From assembly GCF_001693385.1 (NCBI RefSeq), contig NZ_CP016428.1:3162001-3226000 (forward strand): a DNA stretch of 64,000 nucleotides, read 5' to 3'. The DNA is from Bradyrhizobium icense (GTDB lineage: Bacteria > Pseudomonadota > Alphaproteobacteria > Rhizobiales > Xanthobacteraceae). The stretch's first letter is position 1; every line of letters starts with the position of its first letter. Both the position numbers and the translations under genes were made by a program. Below are positions 46,052 through 54,896 of the stretch, one piece after another. Under the pieces are notes generated by a model. The model saw only the letters and a program-made list of their open reading frames with translations. It was not told the origin of the DNA and did not search any database.

Positions 46052-46528
46052 TTGCTGAGAATGGTGTTGTTGGGCCTCCTCATCCCACTGGGTGTAGGAG
46101 TGCTGGCGGCAATGGAACTCAGAACTCCACCACGTAGTGCAGGAGCGGTCGTCCCGCCCCTTGCCGAGATGACCGCAGGCATTTCCGATTCACATGGTGC
46201 GCTGGCGAAGGCTGATCGACTTGAAGTTGCCGCTGCGAGCAGCGAGACGCCAGCGCAGCCTGCTCCAGTCGATGAACGCATTTCTCCGCCGGAAGCCATC
46301 AGTGCCGGCTCTTTGGAGTCCCCGAGGGTGATCAACCTCCATCGGCACAATCCAAAATCAAAGAAGGTCACTGCCGCTGCCCTTCCTAAGCCGAAGCCAA
46401 AGACACCCGTTGTCAAGCGAACGATCATTTCCGAGCGTTCAAAGGCCGGCAGCGACACCGGGCCGTGTCGGCTAAGCGCGTTCGGTTGCTCGCGCAGGGC
46501 TTCGAATTCAGTCGACTGCGAAATCTGA
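46052..46528 (+). CDS. Small exported Pro/Lys-rich protein
   Basis: About 158 residues from a TTG start preceded by CGGAGGAGC. It begins with a hydrophobic segment (MVLLGLLIPLGVGVLAAM), then has an Ala/Glu/Pro-rich middle, a conserved-looking ESPRVINLHRHNPKSKK, and a basic KPKPKTPVVKR stretch, ending with two Cys near the C-terminus. It is likely periplasmic or anchored. I do not recognise a function. The antisense frame is also long but lacks a start signal and motif. Confidence 0.5.
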   Translation: MLRMVLLGLLIPLGVGVLAAMELRTPPRSAGAVVPPLAEMTAGISDSHGALAKADRLEVAAASSETPAQPAPVDERISPPEAISAGSLESPRVINLHRHNPKSKKVTAAALPKPKPKTPVVKRTIISERSKAGSDTGPCRLSAFGCSRRASNSVDCEI

Positions 46529-46955
46529 TTCAGCGAGCTATAATTTGGAACGGCTTCGGTCGCTCTAACCCAATGTTATCTCCAGAACTTGGTGAGCAAA
46601 ACCCGGCCTCAGGCCTAATTTCCACCCGACATCGCTCGGACTTATGGGCGCTTCTGCTTTGCTCCGAAGGCGGACATCATCCGGCCCGCTCGGCAGGTCC
46701 GTTGAGGGGGCCAAGACCAGAAGTCGCGGCCGCAGAGCGGTTGCCCGGTCTATAGGAACGTCAACAAGGCCGGCGCGTTGATTGGAGGCGCTGATGCCGA
46801 AAATCAGCGATGCACTTCCCTGCCCGCGAGATCATTGTCAAACTCGTTGAGGGCTGAGCTGCTGCTGTTCGGTGCCGACCTGACGACGCAGGACTGCGAG
46901 GCCATCATGGCCAGGCCTTGTCGGGCACCGGTGCAAAGAGCAACACGGAGGGGAC
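46529..46955. other. Gene-poor region with a repeat fragment
   Basis: 427 bases with no supported gene. A degenerate dispersed-repeat fragment lies at 46649-46678. A 15-codon frame near 46815 (MHFPAREIIVKLVEG) is probably chance. The region ends with GGAGGGG before the next small ORF. Confidence 0.55.
46649..46678 (+). repeat. Degenerate dispersed repeat fragment, copy 3
   Basis: CGCTTCTGCTTTGCTCCGAA then GGCGGACATC, reading RFCFAPKADI in one frame. It matches the minus-strand copies at 22988-23015 and 27019-27051. A more weakly related stretch is at 47709-47736 (GTCGGCTTTGGGCCCGATAG then GCGACGTC). Confidence 0.5.
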
Positions 46956-47150
46956 ATGAGAAACATCGTGAACGAAGCGGGCGAGATCGTCGCCAAGGCA
47001 ACGCGTGACGGCACGTTGGTCGGCGGACACCACCGCATCGCGTTGGAGGCTAGCCTCGGTCAAAAGCTGCTCTGGGAAGACACCGGCGAACCTGTCAATC
47101 TTGAGGCCTTCTTCAGGCATCCGGCAAGTTCTCTGCGACATACAGCTTGA
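46956..47150 (+). CDS. Hypothetical small protein, 64 residues
   Basis: ATG preceded by a strong ribosome-binding site (CGGAGGGGAC). The sequence starts MRNIVNEAGEIVAKATRDGT and is a mixture of charged and polar residues without a membrane helix or known motif. No neighbour gives a functional clue. The ribosome-binding site is the main support for coding. Confidence 0.5.
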   Translation: MRNIVNEAGEIVAKATRDGTLVGGHHRIALEASLGQKLLWEDTGEPVNLEAFFRHPASSLRHTA

Positions 47151-47249
47151 TGCGCTCGCCGAACGTCACGCTTGAGACCTGTGAGGTTATAATGGCCAAG
47201 GTCCTCGAACGCTCCGGCACCGCGGCGCATTCCAGGAACGAGCAAGCCC

Positions 47250-47441
47250 ATGAAAGTTAAAGACCTGATAGATGAGCTACAGAAGCTCGATCCGGAGATG
47301 CCGGTCGTAGCTTCCAGCCCTGACGGCTTCGATCTCTATGAACCGACACTTGACTGCGAATGGATCACGATAGACCAGTTCGGTAATCCGCAGCGCGCCC
47401 TGTCAGGCGAGGCCGGCGCCGTGCAAGCCATCCGCCTATAG
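47250..47441 (+). CDS. Hypothetical small acidic protein, 63 residues
   Basis: Starts MKVKDLIDELQKLDPEMPVV, a pattern seen at the N-terminus of many small bacterial and phage proteins, followed by an acidic aromatic stretch (DGFDLYEPTLDCEWITIDQ). The composition looks like a real soluble protein. I do not recognise a function. AGGAACGAGC precedes the ATG. Confidence 0.6.
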   Translation: MKVKDLIDELQKLDPEMPVVASSPDGFDLYEPTLDCEWITIDQFGNPQRALSGEAGAVQAIRL

Positions 47442-47805
47442 CTCGGCGGCTCACGCCAGCGACGACCTCAATGCCGCGGTGACGGTTCGATGTAAGGAAT
47501 GCTCGCGACTTTAAGGGCGATCGTACAAGCCCGGCCATTTGGTCGCGCTGCGACCGACGAAGATTTCCGCAATCGATCCGCCGTCAACATGGCGGGCGGG
47601 AGAGCGCGGCTAAGACAGTCGGCACTTCGCTACACCCGGCTTTCACGCGGCGACCGGGCTACTTCAGCTTGTCACCCGGCAACGGGCATTGCTCAGGGCG
47701 CTCCGCAGGTCGGCTTTGGGCCCGATAGGCGACGTCCGAGACGTTGCTCTCGATCTCAAGTAGCTGCAGAATAGCGCGTCAGAACAGGTCTACGGGAGGG
47801 ATATC
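47442..47805. other. Intergenic region upstream of a serine hydrolase
   Basis: 364 bases with no supported gene; a frame at 47499-47774 is Arg-rich and motif-free. A weak relative of the dispersed repeat lies at 47709-47736. The last bases give GGGAGGG, the ribosome-binding site of the hydrolase. Confidence 0.55.
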
Positions 47806-49095
47806 ATGATCTCACGTCGTCTTGTCATCCGACTGCTTGGGGCCGCAGTAATAGCTTTCGCGCTCAGCCCCACCCCGGTGGCGCTGGCTTTTTCGCCCGA
47901 GGCGCGCAACGCCAAGCTCGATGAAACCCTTCGGGGATTGGTGGAAGGCCGCAGCACTCCGGGTATCGTGGTGCTGATCCTCCAGGACGGCCGCCCGGCC
48001 TACAGCCGCAGTGTCGGCGTTCGCGAGGTCGGGAGTACCGCGCCGATCGGCGCAAACGACATGTTCCGAGTTGCTTCGATGACGAAGGCTGTCACCTCAG
48101 TGGCGGCGATGATCCTTGTCGAGCAGGGCAAGATTGGCCTGGATGATCCGGTCAGCCGCTTCCTCCCCGAGTTCAGCAAGCTGCGGGTGCGCGGGCCCGA
48201 CGGCGCCGAGGGGCCGGCGAACAGGCCCCCGACAGTCCGCGAACTGCTGACCCATACCGCCGGGCTCTCCTATAACTTCATCAATAATGCTCGGCTTGTG
48301 GATGCATATCGCGACGCGCGCGTGACCGACGGGCTAGATCAGCCCGAATTGACCACCGCTGAAGCAATGCAGCGTCTCGCCTCCGTTCCGCTTGGCTATC
48401 AGCCCGGTACGGGCTGGGAATACTCGCTTGCGACGGATGTGCTCGGGGCCGTGATCGAGAAAGTGACGGGAAACAGCCTGGAATCTTTTGTCAACGAGCG
48501 TATAGCAAAGCCCTTGCGCATCGAGAGTTTTGTGTTCAACGCACCTGAGGCCGCTCGCTCGCGCTTCGTGCAGGTGACGCGACCCGCAGAGGTCACGGGC
48601 GCACTCGGCACTGGCTACGTTCCCGTGAGGGGACCTGAGGCAGTGCCGTTCCCGCCCACCAAGGGCACTGCCAGCCTCGACCCGAACCGCGCCTTCTCTC
48701 CGACTGCCTACAATTCCGGCGGCGCCGGCATGAGTGCCACGATCGGTGACTACGCGCGGTTCTTGCAGATGCTGCTGAACGAGGGCGAGCTTGATGGCGT
48801 GCGGGTGCTCCGCGCCGAGACGGTCCGGCAGATGACGCAGAACGCGACCGGCAACATGCGGACGATCCGCGGGCCGGGTTGGGGCTTCACGCTGGGCTTT
48901 GGGATTCTGACCGATCCCGCCGCAGCCAAGAGCCGTCTTCCGGCCGGTAGCTATGGATGGGGCGGCATCTATGGCACGCAGTTTTGGATCGATCCGACAA
49001 ACCGCGTCATCGGCGTAGTCATGACCCAGACGGCGATCATCGGCTCCGGTCCAATTTCGAATCCCGTGCGCGAGGCGTTCTATGCGGCCGATTGA
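47806..49095 (+). CDS. Exported beta-lactamase-fold serine hydrolase
   Basis: A 429-residue protein with a signal peptide (LLGAAVIAFALSPTPVALA). The SxxK nucleophile is S91-M-T-K94 in FRVASMTKAVTSV, the Tyr motif is Y206 in WEYSLATDVLG, and LLTHTAGLSYN and GWGGIYGTQFWIDP are typical class C/EstB landmarks. As a periplasmic enzyme it may be an esterase, D-aminopeptidase-like enzyme or beta-lactamase; the YS rather than YxN second motif favours an esterase. It is only distantly similar to the cytoplasmic enzyme at 18528. Confidence 0.87.
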   Translation: MISRRLVIRLLGAAVIAFALSPTPVALAFSPEARNAKLDETLRGLVEGRSTPGIVVLILQDGRPAYSRSVGVREVGSTAPIGANDMFRVASMTKAVTSVAAMILVEQGKIGLDDPVSRFLPEFSKLRVRGPDGAEGPANRPPTVRELLTHTAGLSYNFINNARLVDAYRDARVTDGLDQPELTTAEAMQRLASVPLGYQPGTGWEYSLATDVLGAVIEKVTGNSLESFVNERIAKPLRIESFVFNAPEAARSRFVQVTRPAEVTGALGTGYVPVRGPEAVPFPPTKGTASLDPNRAFSPTAYNSGGAGMSATIGDYARFLQMLLNEGELDGVRVLRAETVRQMTQNATGNMRTIRGPGWGFTLGFGILTDPAAAKSRLPAGSYGWGGIYGTQFWIDPTNRVIGVVMTQTAIIGSGPISNPVREAFYAAD

Positions 49096-49254
49096 AGGCC
49101 CGGTGCCGGGTTAGGGATCGGTCTGCTCCCGCGAGGCTGGTGCCGTCCGACAATTCGATTGGCAGCCCGACAGTGCCGCAAATGCTTATCGCAGATCATC
49201 CCGTCGGGCTTTGGCAGACTTGTCGCTGCCAGGAGCGGGAGTATATTTTGCCCG

Positions 49255-49734
49255 ATGGCTGTCAGCTCCCCCGATCTGAAAGCGTTCTTGCTCGCCACAC
49301 CTTTCTTCGGTGGCCTTTCAGATGCAAGCCTCGATCTCTTGATCTCGATGCTGGTCGAGCGCCGCTTCAACGCCGGTGCCACGGTCGTCGCGGAAGGAGA
49401 ACCGGGACGCTCACTGTTCATTGTTCACTCTGGCCAGCTCGTGGTGAGCAAGCGGGCGGATGCCGGACGCGTCATTCGCATGGCGGGTCTCGAGCCCGGT
49501 GATTTCTTCGGCGAAATGACGCTGATCGAAATGCAGAACCGATCGGCTACCGTCGTTGCGGAGAGCCCAACCGTGCTGTACGAGCTCACGGCGCAAAAAC
49601 TCTACACGTGCTACAAGACCGACATCCATGCGTATGTGATGGTGATGCAGAACATCAACCGCGAGCTTTGTCGGCGGCTCAGACGCGCCGACGATCGCAT
49701 CGCCAGGCTGCAGATGCTTCGCGCCAGTCAATGA
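49255..49734 (+). CDS. Cyclic nucleotide-binding domain protein (CRP-like sensor without HTH)
   Basis: A 159-residue protein that is essentially one cNMP-binding domain: FFGGLSDASLDLLISML, EGEPGRSLFIVHSGQL, LEPGDFFGEMTLIEMQNRSATVVA (the phosphate-binding cassette, with R/S in the family order), then a helical tail. No helix-turn-helix follows, so it probably regulates a partner protein rather than DNA. ATG 49255 (MAVSSPDLKAFLLATPFF) fits the domain boundary; the frame opens earlier at 49159. Confidence 0.82.
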   Translation: MAVSSPDLKAFLLATPFFGGLSDASLDLLISMLVERRFNAGATVVAEGEPGRSLFIVHSGQLVVSKRADAGRVIRMAGLEPGDFFGEMTLIEMQNRSATVVAESPTVLYELTAQKLYTCYKTDIHAYVMVMQNINRELCRRLRRADDRIARLQMLRASQ

Positions 49735-49813
49735 CGCGGATTTCGCGCAAGGCTTGTGGGGTGACGAAAACCAGCGAACTGGAGCACAATTGCGCCACAC
49801 GCTGCGTAGCCCG

Positions 49814-50431
49814 CTACGCACTCCGGCCCGGCGGCAGGACGACCACGATCGCGCCCAGCTTCACCCGATTCACGAGATCGATGACGTCTTCGTTGGTCAT
49901 GCGGATGCAGCCGGAGGAGATGGCCTGGCCGATATATTCCGGCTGGTTGGTGCCGTGGATGCGATAGAGGGTGTCCTTGTTGCCCTCGTAAAGATATAGC
50001 GCCCGCGCACCCAGCGGGTTGGCCGGACCTCCGGCAACGCGCTTCGGGTAGGGGCCGAGCCGCGCCTGGATCTCCGCCGTCGGGATCCAGTCCGGCCATT
50101 CAGCCATGCGGCCAACGGTTGCAACGCCGTACCAGGCCAGCGCTTCCTCTCCCACCGTCACGCCATACCGGATCGCCTTGCCTCCCGGCAGGACGTAATA
50201 GAGATAACGTGCGTTGGTATCGACCAGAATCGTGCCCGGCTGCTCCTTGCGCGTATAGTCGACGATATGCCGGCGATAAGTCTCGGGAATGCTGGCCTGC
50301 GCATAAGGCGTGTGGGCAAGCAACTGCCGGTCCCTCGGGGTCAAACTGGCATTCGAAGACGGTGCAAGCGTCGCTTGCATGCAGCCGCCGAGCAGCCCTA
50401 CGAGCAACAATGCGAGCCCGCGCCTTATCAT
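49814..50431 (-). CDS. L,D-transpeptidase lipoprotein (ErfK/YbiS/YkuD domain)
   Basis: About 205 residues. The start MIRRGLALLLVGLLGGC gives a lipoprotein signal with Cys at residue 17. The YkuD domain (about residues 80-200) has TVGEEALAWYG, RIHGTNQPEYIG and the catalytic SSGCIRMTNEDVIDL. It forms 3-3 crosslinks in peptidoglycan or attaches outer-membrane lipoproteins to the wall. Start at ATG 50431 is supported by GGAGG seven bases upstream; 50476 and 50455 are alternatives without such a site. Confidence 0.9.
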   Translation of the reverse strand: MIRRGLALLLVGLLGGCMQATLAPSSNASLTPRDRQLLAHTPYAQASIPETYRRHIVDYTRKEQPGTILVDTNARYLYYVLPGGKAIRYGVTVGEEALAWYGVATVGRMAEWPDWIPTAEIQARLGPYPKRVAGGPANPLGARALYLYEGNKDTLYRIHGTNQPEYIGQAISSGCIRMTNEDVIDLVNRVKLGAIVVVLPPGRSA

Positions 50432-50549
50432 CGCGTGTCCTCCAAGAGTCCACATGGACGTAATTTGTTTGCTCAAAAAGTGCAGAAATCAAGGCGTGGC
50501 TCCCGGACCGGGTCACGCTGGAGGCATCGCGACCTGGGCCAGGTGATGT

Positions 50550-50575
50550 CGGTGCTGCGGCAAGCCGCAGCACCG
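50550..50575. terminator. 12-bp inverted repeat after the haloperoxidase-like gene
   Basis: CGGTGCTGCGGC (50550-50561) and GCCGCAGCACCG (50564-50575) are exact complements. It lies about 41 bases past the haloperoxidase-like stop on the minus strand and upstream of the L,D-transpeptidase. No T-run, so a terminator role is likely but not certain. Confidence 0.45.
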
Positions 50576-50616
50576 CCCCGGTTACCGAGCGCCTAGAGAT
50601 GGCGCCGAACACGGAC

Positions 50617-51840
50617 CTACCGCGTCGACCTCACGTAGTAATTTGCCACGAGATGGTCGGCGATCTTGCGACCCATCGATTCGCCGACCTCCAACGAATT
50701 GCGGAAATGAATGCCGCCCCAGATGCGCACCTCTTTGTGCTCCTGGGCCATCTGCGAAAAGCTGCCGAATTGGCGCGAAAGGCGCGCGTCGGAAGTGTCG
50801 GTCACGGTGAAGCTCTCCGTCCCGCTGCCGAAAACAGCTTCAAGAACGCCTTGCACTGCACCCGCGTTGATCGCCGCCTGCGACGGGTATTCCGGATGCA
50901 TCGGTGTGGTGTTCAGAGGCTGCCAGCTTGCGTCGCGTTCAGTCGCATCGTTGCCGTCCTGGTCGCCGTTGCGGATCGCAGTGATCGGCCGCCAGAAATT
51001 GTATTGGAATTTGGCGTCCCAATCGACGACGAAGCAATTGGCGAAAGCCATGGACATCAGTGCGAACACTCGCGCGCTTTCTGCCACCGGGAGGCCATGA
51101 CGAGCGGAAGTCTGCCGGGTAGCCTGGAACCATGCGGACCCAAGGTTGGCCTGGGTCCAGAAACGCACGGCGTCGGACTGCGCGTCGGTCCGCTTCGTGC
51201 TTTTGACTCCCCCGATTTCCTTGGTTTCGTTGTAGTCGCGCGCGTAAAGAGCACTGTTGAGGGCCGGGGGCGGAGCCGGCCGGAACTGACTCGCGCTCTC
51301 CATGCCCCACGGCTTGGCCGTTGCGTATTGAGGGAAGAGCGGCAGCGTGGTCGGCACCCATATGCCAGCCGTGGTGTGCGGGCGGTATGTGTCGGGCGTG
51401 TTTGTCGCGTCGCTCTGACGTTCGGCGAAAACGGCGGCCGCAACTTTTTCGCCTAAAGAAATACCGGCGACCCGCGCGGGGTTGTCCGGAATGGTTTTCA
51501 TCGTCTCCGCGAAGGCTGCATCGATCCGCTCCTTCTGGCCGGGATACTGTCGCATGAGAATTTCGCGGGCCGCCGCCGCTGCCGCCGCTTCGGCTGACGC
51601 GTTCGGGTCAATTGGAAGCTCCGGTATGTAACGCGAATATCGGCTCTGCACCGAGTTGACGGCGTCAGACATGGACACGTTCACCAGGGCCATACTGCGC
51701 GTCCACGGGTTACCGCCCACATTGGCGGCCTTCATCACGCCCATTGCGGTGTTGTTCCAGTCGGCGATGACGTCCGCGCGGACCGCTGTATTGGCTGAAA
51801 TTAGGGTCAGGCCGACGATTGCAACTTTCAACACGTTCAT
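50617..51840 (-). CDS. Exported vanadium haloperoxidase / PAP2-like protein
   Basis: A 407-residue protein with a signal peptide (VAIVGLTLISANTAVRA). The first vanadate/phosphate motif K.{6}RP is intact in KFQYNFWRP. The third motif is RIWGGIHFRNS, keeping Arg and the covalent His. The second motif, PSGH in the family, reads HPEYPSQAAI, so Gly and the acid-base His are replaced by Gln and Ala. The fold is that of vanadium chloroperoxidase-like proteins, but activity is doubtful or changed. ATG 51840 with AAGGAGG five bases upstream is the start. Confidence 0.85.
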   Translation of the reverse strand: MNVLKVAIVGLTLISANTAVRADVIADWNNTAMGVMKAANVGGNPWTRSMALVNVSMSDAVNSVQSRYSRYIPELPIDPNASAEAAAAAAAREILMRQYPGQKERIDAAFAETMKTIPDNPARVAGISLGEKVAAAVFAERQSDATNTPDTYRPHTTAGIWVPTTLPLFPQYATAKPWGMESASQFRPAPPPALNSALYARDYNETKEIGGVKSTKRTDAQSDAVRFWTQANLGSAWFQATRQTSARHGLPVAESARVFALMSMAFANCFVVDWDAKFQYNFWRPITAIRNGDQDGNDATERDASWQPLNTTPMHPEYPSQAAINAGAVQGVLEAVFGSGTESFTVTDTSDARLSRQFGSFSQMAQEHKEVRIWGGIHFRNSLEVGESMGRKIADHLVANYYVRSTR

Positions 51841-52028
51841 CGTTGCCTCCTTCGAAAAGTTGGATTTCGAACGACTGCCAATGTGGTGTGAATGTACCTC
51901 TGCCATGATCGTGTCGTGCGCGCAGCCGCATTCGCGCCTGTCACGCGGAAGCGTCGCCCAACTCCCAAGGGTTCATTGCAATTTTCGCCAAGGAGTCCGA
52001 TTGCGGCGGTACTTGGCGAACGTCGAGC

Positions 52029-52256
52029 CTATCGCTCAGGCGTGTCCGTGGTCGAAGAAGACATCGCGGACCAGCGCTCGTCAAAACTCGCAGTCGGGAG
52101 CTCATTCGCGTCAACCGCGAGGCCTTTCGTAGTCGTGCCGGCAGAGACGACAGTGCTATCGTTCCAAGGCAGATGCGACCTCATGGTGACGGCGGTTGCG
52201 GCGACAGCGAGCAGGGCGACGGCCACGAAACCAGTAATCGTTCGATGCCTTGTCAT
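52029..52256 (-). CDS. Small membrane-anchored or exported protein, 75 residues
   Basis: One N-terminal hydrophobic helix (TGFVAVALLAVAATAVTM) after a basic head (MTRHRTI), followed by a Ser/Thr-rich tail of about 45 residues. AGGAGG lies five bases before the ATG. It precedes the haloperoxidase-like gene by 188 bases on the same strand. No function recognised. Confidence 0.6.
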   Translation of the reverse strand: MTRHRTITGFVAVALLAVAATAVTMRSHLPWNDSTVVSAGTTTKGLAVDANELPTASFDERWSAMSSSTTDTPER

Positions 52257-52792
52257 CAGAACCTCCTGTGGTCCCTAAAGCCCCCTGGCGTGGGTCACGC
52301 GAACTTCGCGAAGGTTCAACAGCAATGGGAGAAAGCATGGATTGCGAATTCATGGATCGGGCAACGAAGCTGTCGCGGATTCCAATGCTTTTTTAATAGC
52401 GAGAGTTGTGTTTCCCGAATGGGAGCACAGTTTCCTTCGACAAGGTCGGCTACAGTGATTTGCGGACCTTCGATGACGGATTTCATCGGAAGACTCCTTT
52501 TTGCTGCCCATGCGATGGGCGTGGGCATTTTATTCCTCGTCATTTCTTCCTGGTGTGAGCTACCTCACCCGTGGACGCGATCACCCTTGCAAAATGCCGT
52601 GAACGTCCGCCGTGCGTTGGCATTGGCAACCTCGTTGGAAGCAAAAGCGGCGTGCGGTAGCAGGCAAGCGTCGCTAAGCGCGAAGGGCTTGTTTTTCGCC
52701 CTGTTCCAGCAACATCACTTTCAACGTCGCCCATCTGCCAGTTCTTCCAAACTTGTGCTAACGGCAGCTTTTTCGTTGCAGAAGAAGTGACG
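52257..52792. other. Intergenic region, no gene supported
   Basis: 536 bases between a small exported protein and a GNAT gene. Frames on both strands (for example 52316-52543 minus) have no ribosome-binding site or recognisable content. It may hold decayed coding sequence; base composition looks less GC-rich than the flanking genes. Confidence 0.5.
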
Positions 52793-53239
52793 ATGAGCGC
52801 CATTCACCGTCGGGCGATGTTCAATGACGCGGACTGTCTCTGCGACATTCGACGACGGTCGATCCTCGAGCTTGCGCCGCCAAAAATGTCCGTTGCCGAA
52901 GCGCAGGCGTGGGCTGCGAAGCTCACGCGCGCCGGAATGGAGCAAAAGCTGCGTGAGCTGGAAGTATGGGTGGCCGAGCTCGACGGCTTCGTAGCCGGGT
53001 GGGGGGCCATTCGCGGCGACCGGCTGGAGGGGCTTTATACCGACCCGGAATTTGCCGGCCGGGGTGTCGGCGCGGGGTTACTGGAGATGTTCGAGCGGCT
53101 GATGTGCGAGCGAGGCATTCGGGCGGTGCGGGCCGAAGCCAGTTCGAACGCGATGGCATTCTACCTTCGTCGAGGCTACCGGGCGAATGGTCCTCAATCG
53201 CCGAACGGGGCCTGGCCGATTGCGAAGGGGCTTCGATAG
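52793..53239 (+). CDS. GNAT family N-acetyltransferase
   Basis: A 148-residue GNAT protein. Motif A is YTDPEFAGRGVGAGLLEMFE (about residues 82-101) with the (R/Q)xxGx(G/A) acetyl-CoA loop; motif B is AFYLRRGYRANG near the end. The N-terminal RRAMFNDADCLCDIRRRSI fits substrate-side helices. Starts at ATG 52793. The substrate is unknown; it stands at the head of a run of co-directional genes to the aminotransferase and polyamine-binding protein. Confidence 0.82.
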   Translation: MSAIHRRAMFNDADCLCDIRRRSILELAPPKMSVAEAQAWAAKLTRAGMEQKLRELEVWVAELDGFVAGWGAIRGDRLEGLYTDPEFAGRGVGAGLLEMFERLMCERGIRAVRAEASSNAMAFYLRRGYRANGPQSPNGAWPIAKGLR

Positions 53240-53383
53240 GCGCCGCCGAAGCTGAGGCCGGAGGTTCGAACGGCGCTTTAAACCGTTCGCGGCGCTTGAT
53301 TTTCGCCGCGCGAGGGGCGACTTTGGCGCCCGCTTGGCCGGGCCTGTCGGAGCCCGTGCGGCGGGTTGTCAGGAGGATATTGC

Positions 53384-53713
53384 GTGGCGGACCATCAGGT
53401 GCACGATTTGACGCCGGAAGACGTTTCCAGGGGGATGGCGGAAGGGCGCTATCTTCTGGTCGATGTCCGCGAGCCCAATGAGGTGGCGGTGGAGGCCTAT
53501 CCGGATGGGGTGGTTGTTCCGCTCCAGAGCTTCGATCCGGCGGCCATTCCGGAACCGCAGGGAAAGCAGGTGGTTTTCGCCTGCCGCTCGGGCAAGCGCT
53601 CGGTGACGGCGTCGCTGGCGGCGCAGGCGGCGGGGCTGCCTTACGACAAGCATCTGGCAGGGGGCATCATCGGCTGGAAGGCTGCGGGATTGCCGACCAA
53701 GACCGGCGGCTGA
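53384..53713 (+). CDS. Rhodanese-like sulfurtransferase
   Basis: A 109-residue single-domain rhodanese. The active-site loop is VVFACRSGKRS with the persulfide-forming Cys; LLVDVREPNEV and HLAGGIIGWKAAGLP are the conserved flanks. It would pass sulfane sulfur from a donor to a thiophilic acceptor in the cytoplasm. GTG 53384 follows AGGAGG at seven bases. It lies 7 bases before the aminotransferase, probably co-transcribed. Confidence 0.88.
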   Translation: MADHQVHDLTPEDVSRGMAEGRYLLVDVREPNEVAVEAYPDGVVVPLQSFDPAAIPEPQGKQVVFACRSGKRSVTASLAAQAAGLPYDKHLAGGIIGWKAAGLPTKTGG

Positions 53714-53720
53714 TCTGCCA

Positions 53721-54893
53721 ATGACCTCCATGAACAAGGTCTTTGCCGACCTTCCCGTCACCGTGTTCGAGGCGATGTCGCAGGCCGCGCGCGACAATAA
53801 CGCCATCAATCTCGGCCAGGGCTTTCCCGACGATCCCGGACCGGAAGACATCCGCCGCGCGGCAGCCGATGCCACGGTGAACGGCTATAACCAGTACCCG
53901 TCGATGATGGGCATTCCGGAGCTGCGGCAGGCCATCGCCGCCCATTACGGCCGCTGGCACAAATTGTCCCTCGATCCGATGACCGAGGTGATGGTGACCT
54001 CGGGCGGCACCGAGGCGCTGACCGCGTCCATTCTCGCCGTGGTCGAGCCCGGCGACGAGGTCGTCGTGTTCCAGCCGGTCTATGACAGCTATCTGCCGAT
54101 CATTCGCCAGGCCGGCGGCATTCCGCGCCTGCTGCGGCTGGAGCCGCCGGGCTGGCGGCTGACGGAAGAGATGCTGGCGAGCGTCTTCAACCCGAAGACC
54201 AAGGCGGTGCTGTTCAACAACCCGCTCAATCCAGCGGCGGTCGTCTACCCCCGCGAAGACCTCGAACTGCTGGCGCGCTTCTGCCAGCAGTTCGACACCA
54301 TCGCGATCTGCGACGAGGTCTGGGAGCACGTGATTTTCGACGGTCGCGAGCATATCCCGCTGATCACGATCCCGGGCATGCGCGACCGCACCATCAAGGT
54401 CGGTAGCGCCGGCAAGATTTTTTCGCTGACGGGATGGAAGGTCGGCTTCGTCTGCGCCGCGCCGCCGCTGCTCAGGGTGGCGGCCAAGGTGCACCAGTTC
54501 CTGACCTTCACCACCGCGCCGAACCTACAGGCGGCCGTTGCCTACGGCCTTGGCAAGCCCGATCAATATTTCTACGACATGCGCAAGGAGCTGGCGCGGA
54601 GCCGGGACCGCCTGACCAAGGGCCTGGAGAGCATCGGTTTCCCCGTGCTGAAATCGCAGGGCACGTACTTTCTCACCGTTGACCTGTCGCCGCTCGGGCT
54701 GAACGAAACCGATGTCGAGTTCTGCAAGCGCATCGTGAGCGACTACAAGGTCGCCGCGATCCCGGTGTCGGCGTTCTACGAGCAGGACGCGGTGACCTCT
54801 GTGGTGCGTTTCTGCTTTTCCAAGAAGGATGAAACGCTGGATACCGCGCTGGAACGGCTGTCGGACGCGGTGCACGGCCGCCGCAAGAGGTAG
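53721..54893 (+). CDS. Class I/II pyridoxal-phosphate aminotransferase (KAT/MAT type)
   Basis: A 390-residue fold-type I PLP enzyme. INLGQGFPDDPGP and YNQYPSMMGIPELRQAI mark the group of methionine- or kynurenine-type aminotransferases; the PLP lysine is in SAGKIFSLTGWKVGF, with ICDEVWEHVIFDG ahead. An Asn-Pro segment (FNNPLNP) is also as expected, although the usual NPTGP loop reads NPLNPAA. Located between a rhodanese and a polyamine-binding protein; substrate range cannot be fixed from sequence. Confidence 0.87.
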   Translation: MTSMNKVFADLPVTVFEAMSQAARDNNAINLGQGFPDDPGPEDIRRAAADATVNGYNQYPSMMGIPELRQAIAAHYGRWHKLSLDPMTEVMVTSGGTEALTASILAVVEPGDEVVVFQPVYDSYLPIIRQAGGIPRLLRLEPPGWRLTEEMLASVFNPKTKAVLFNNPLNPAAVVYPREDLELLARFCQQFDTIAICDEVWEHVIFDGREHIPLITIPGMRDRTIKVGSAGKIFSLTGWKVGFVCAAPPLLRVAAKVHQFLTFTTAPNLQAAVAYGLGKPDQYFYDMRKELARSRDRLTKGLESIGFPVLKSQGTYFLTVDLSPLGLNETDVEFCKRIVSDYKVAAIPVSAFYEQDAVTSVVRFCFSKKDETLDTALERLSDAVHGRRKR

Positions 54894-54896
54894 AAG

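Noticed and set aside
45847..46458. 203-residue minus-strand frame overlapping the small exported protein
   Set aside because: No start signal or motif; the plus-strand frame has a ribosome-binding site and a signal-like helix.
52316..52543. 75-residue minus-strand frame in the 52.3-52.8 kb gap
   Set aside because: No ribosome-binding site or similarity; left as intergenic.
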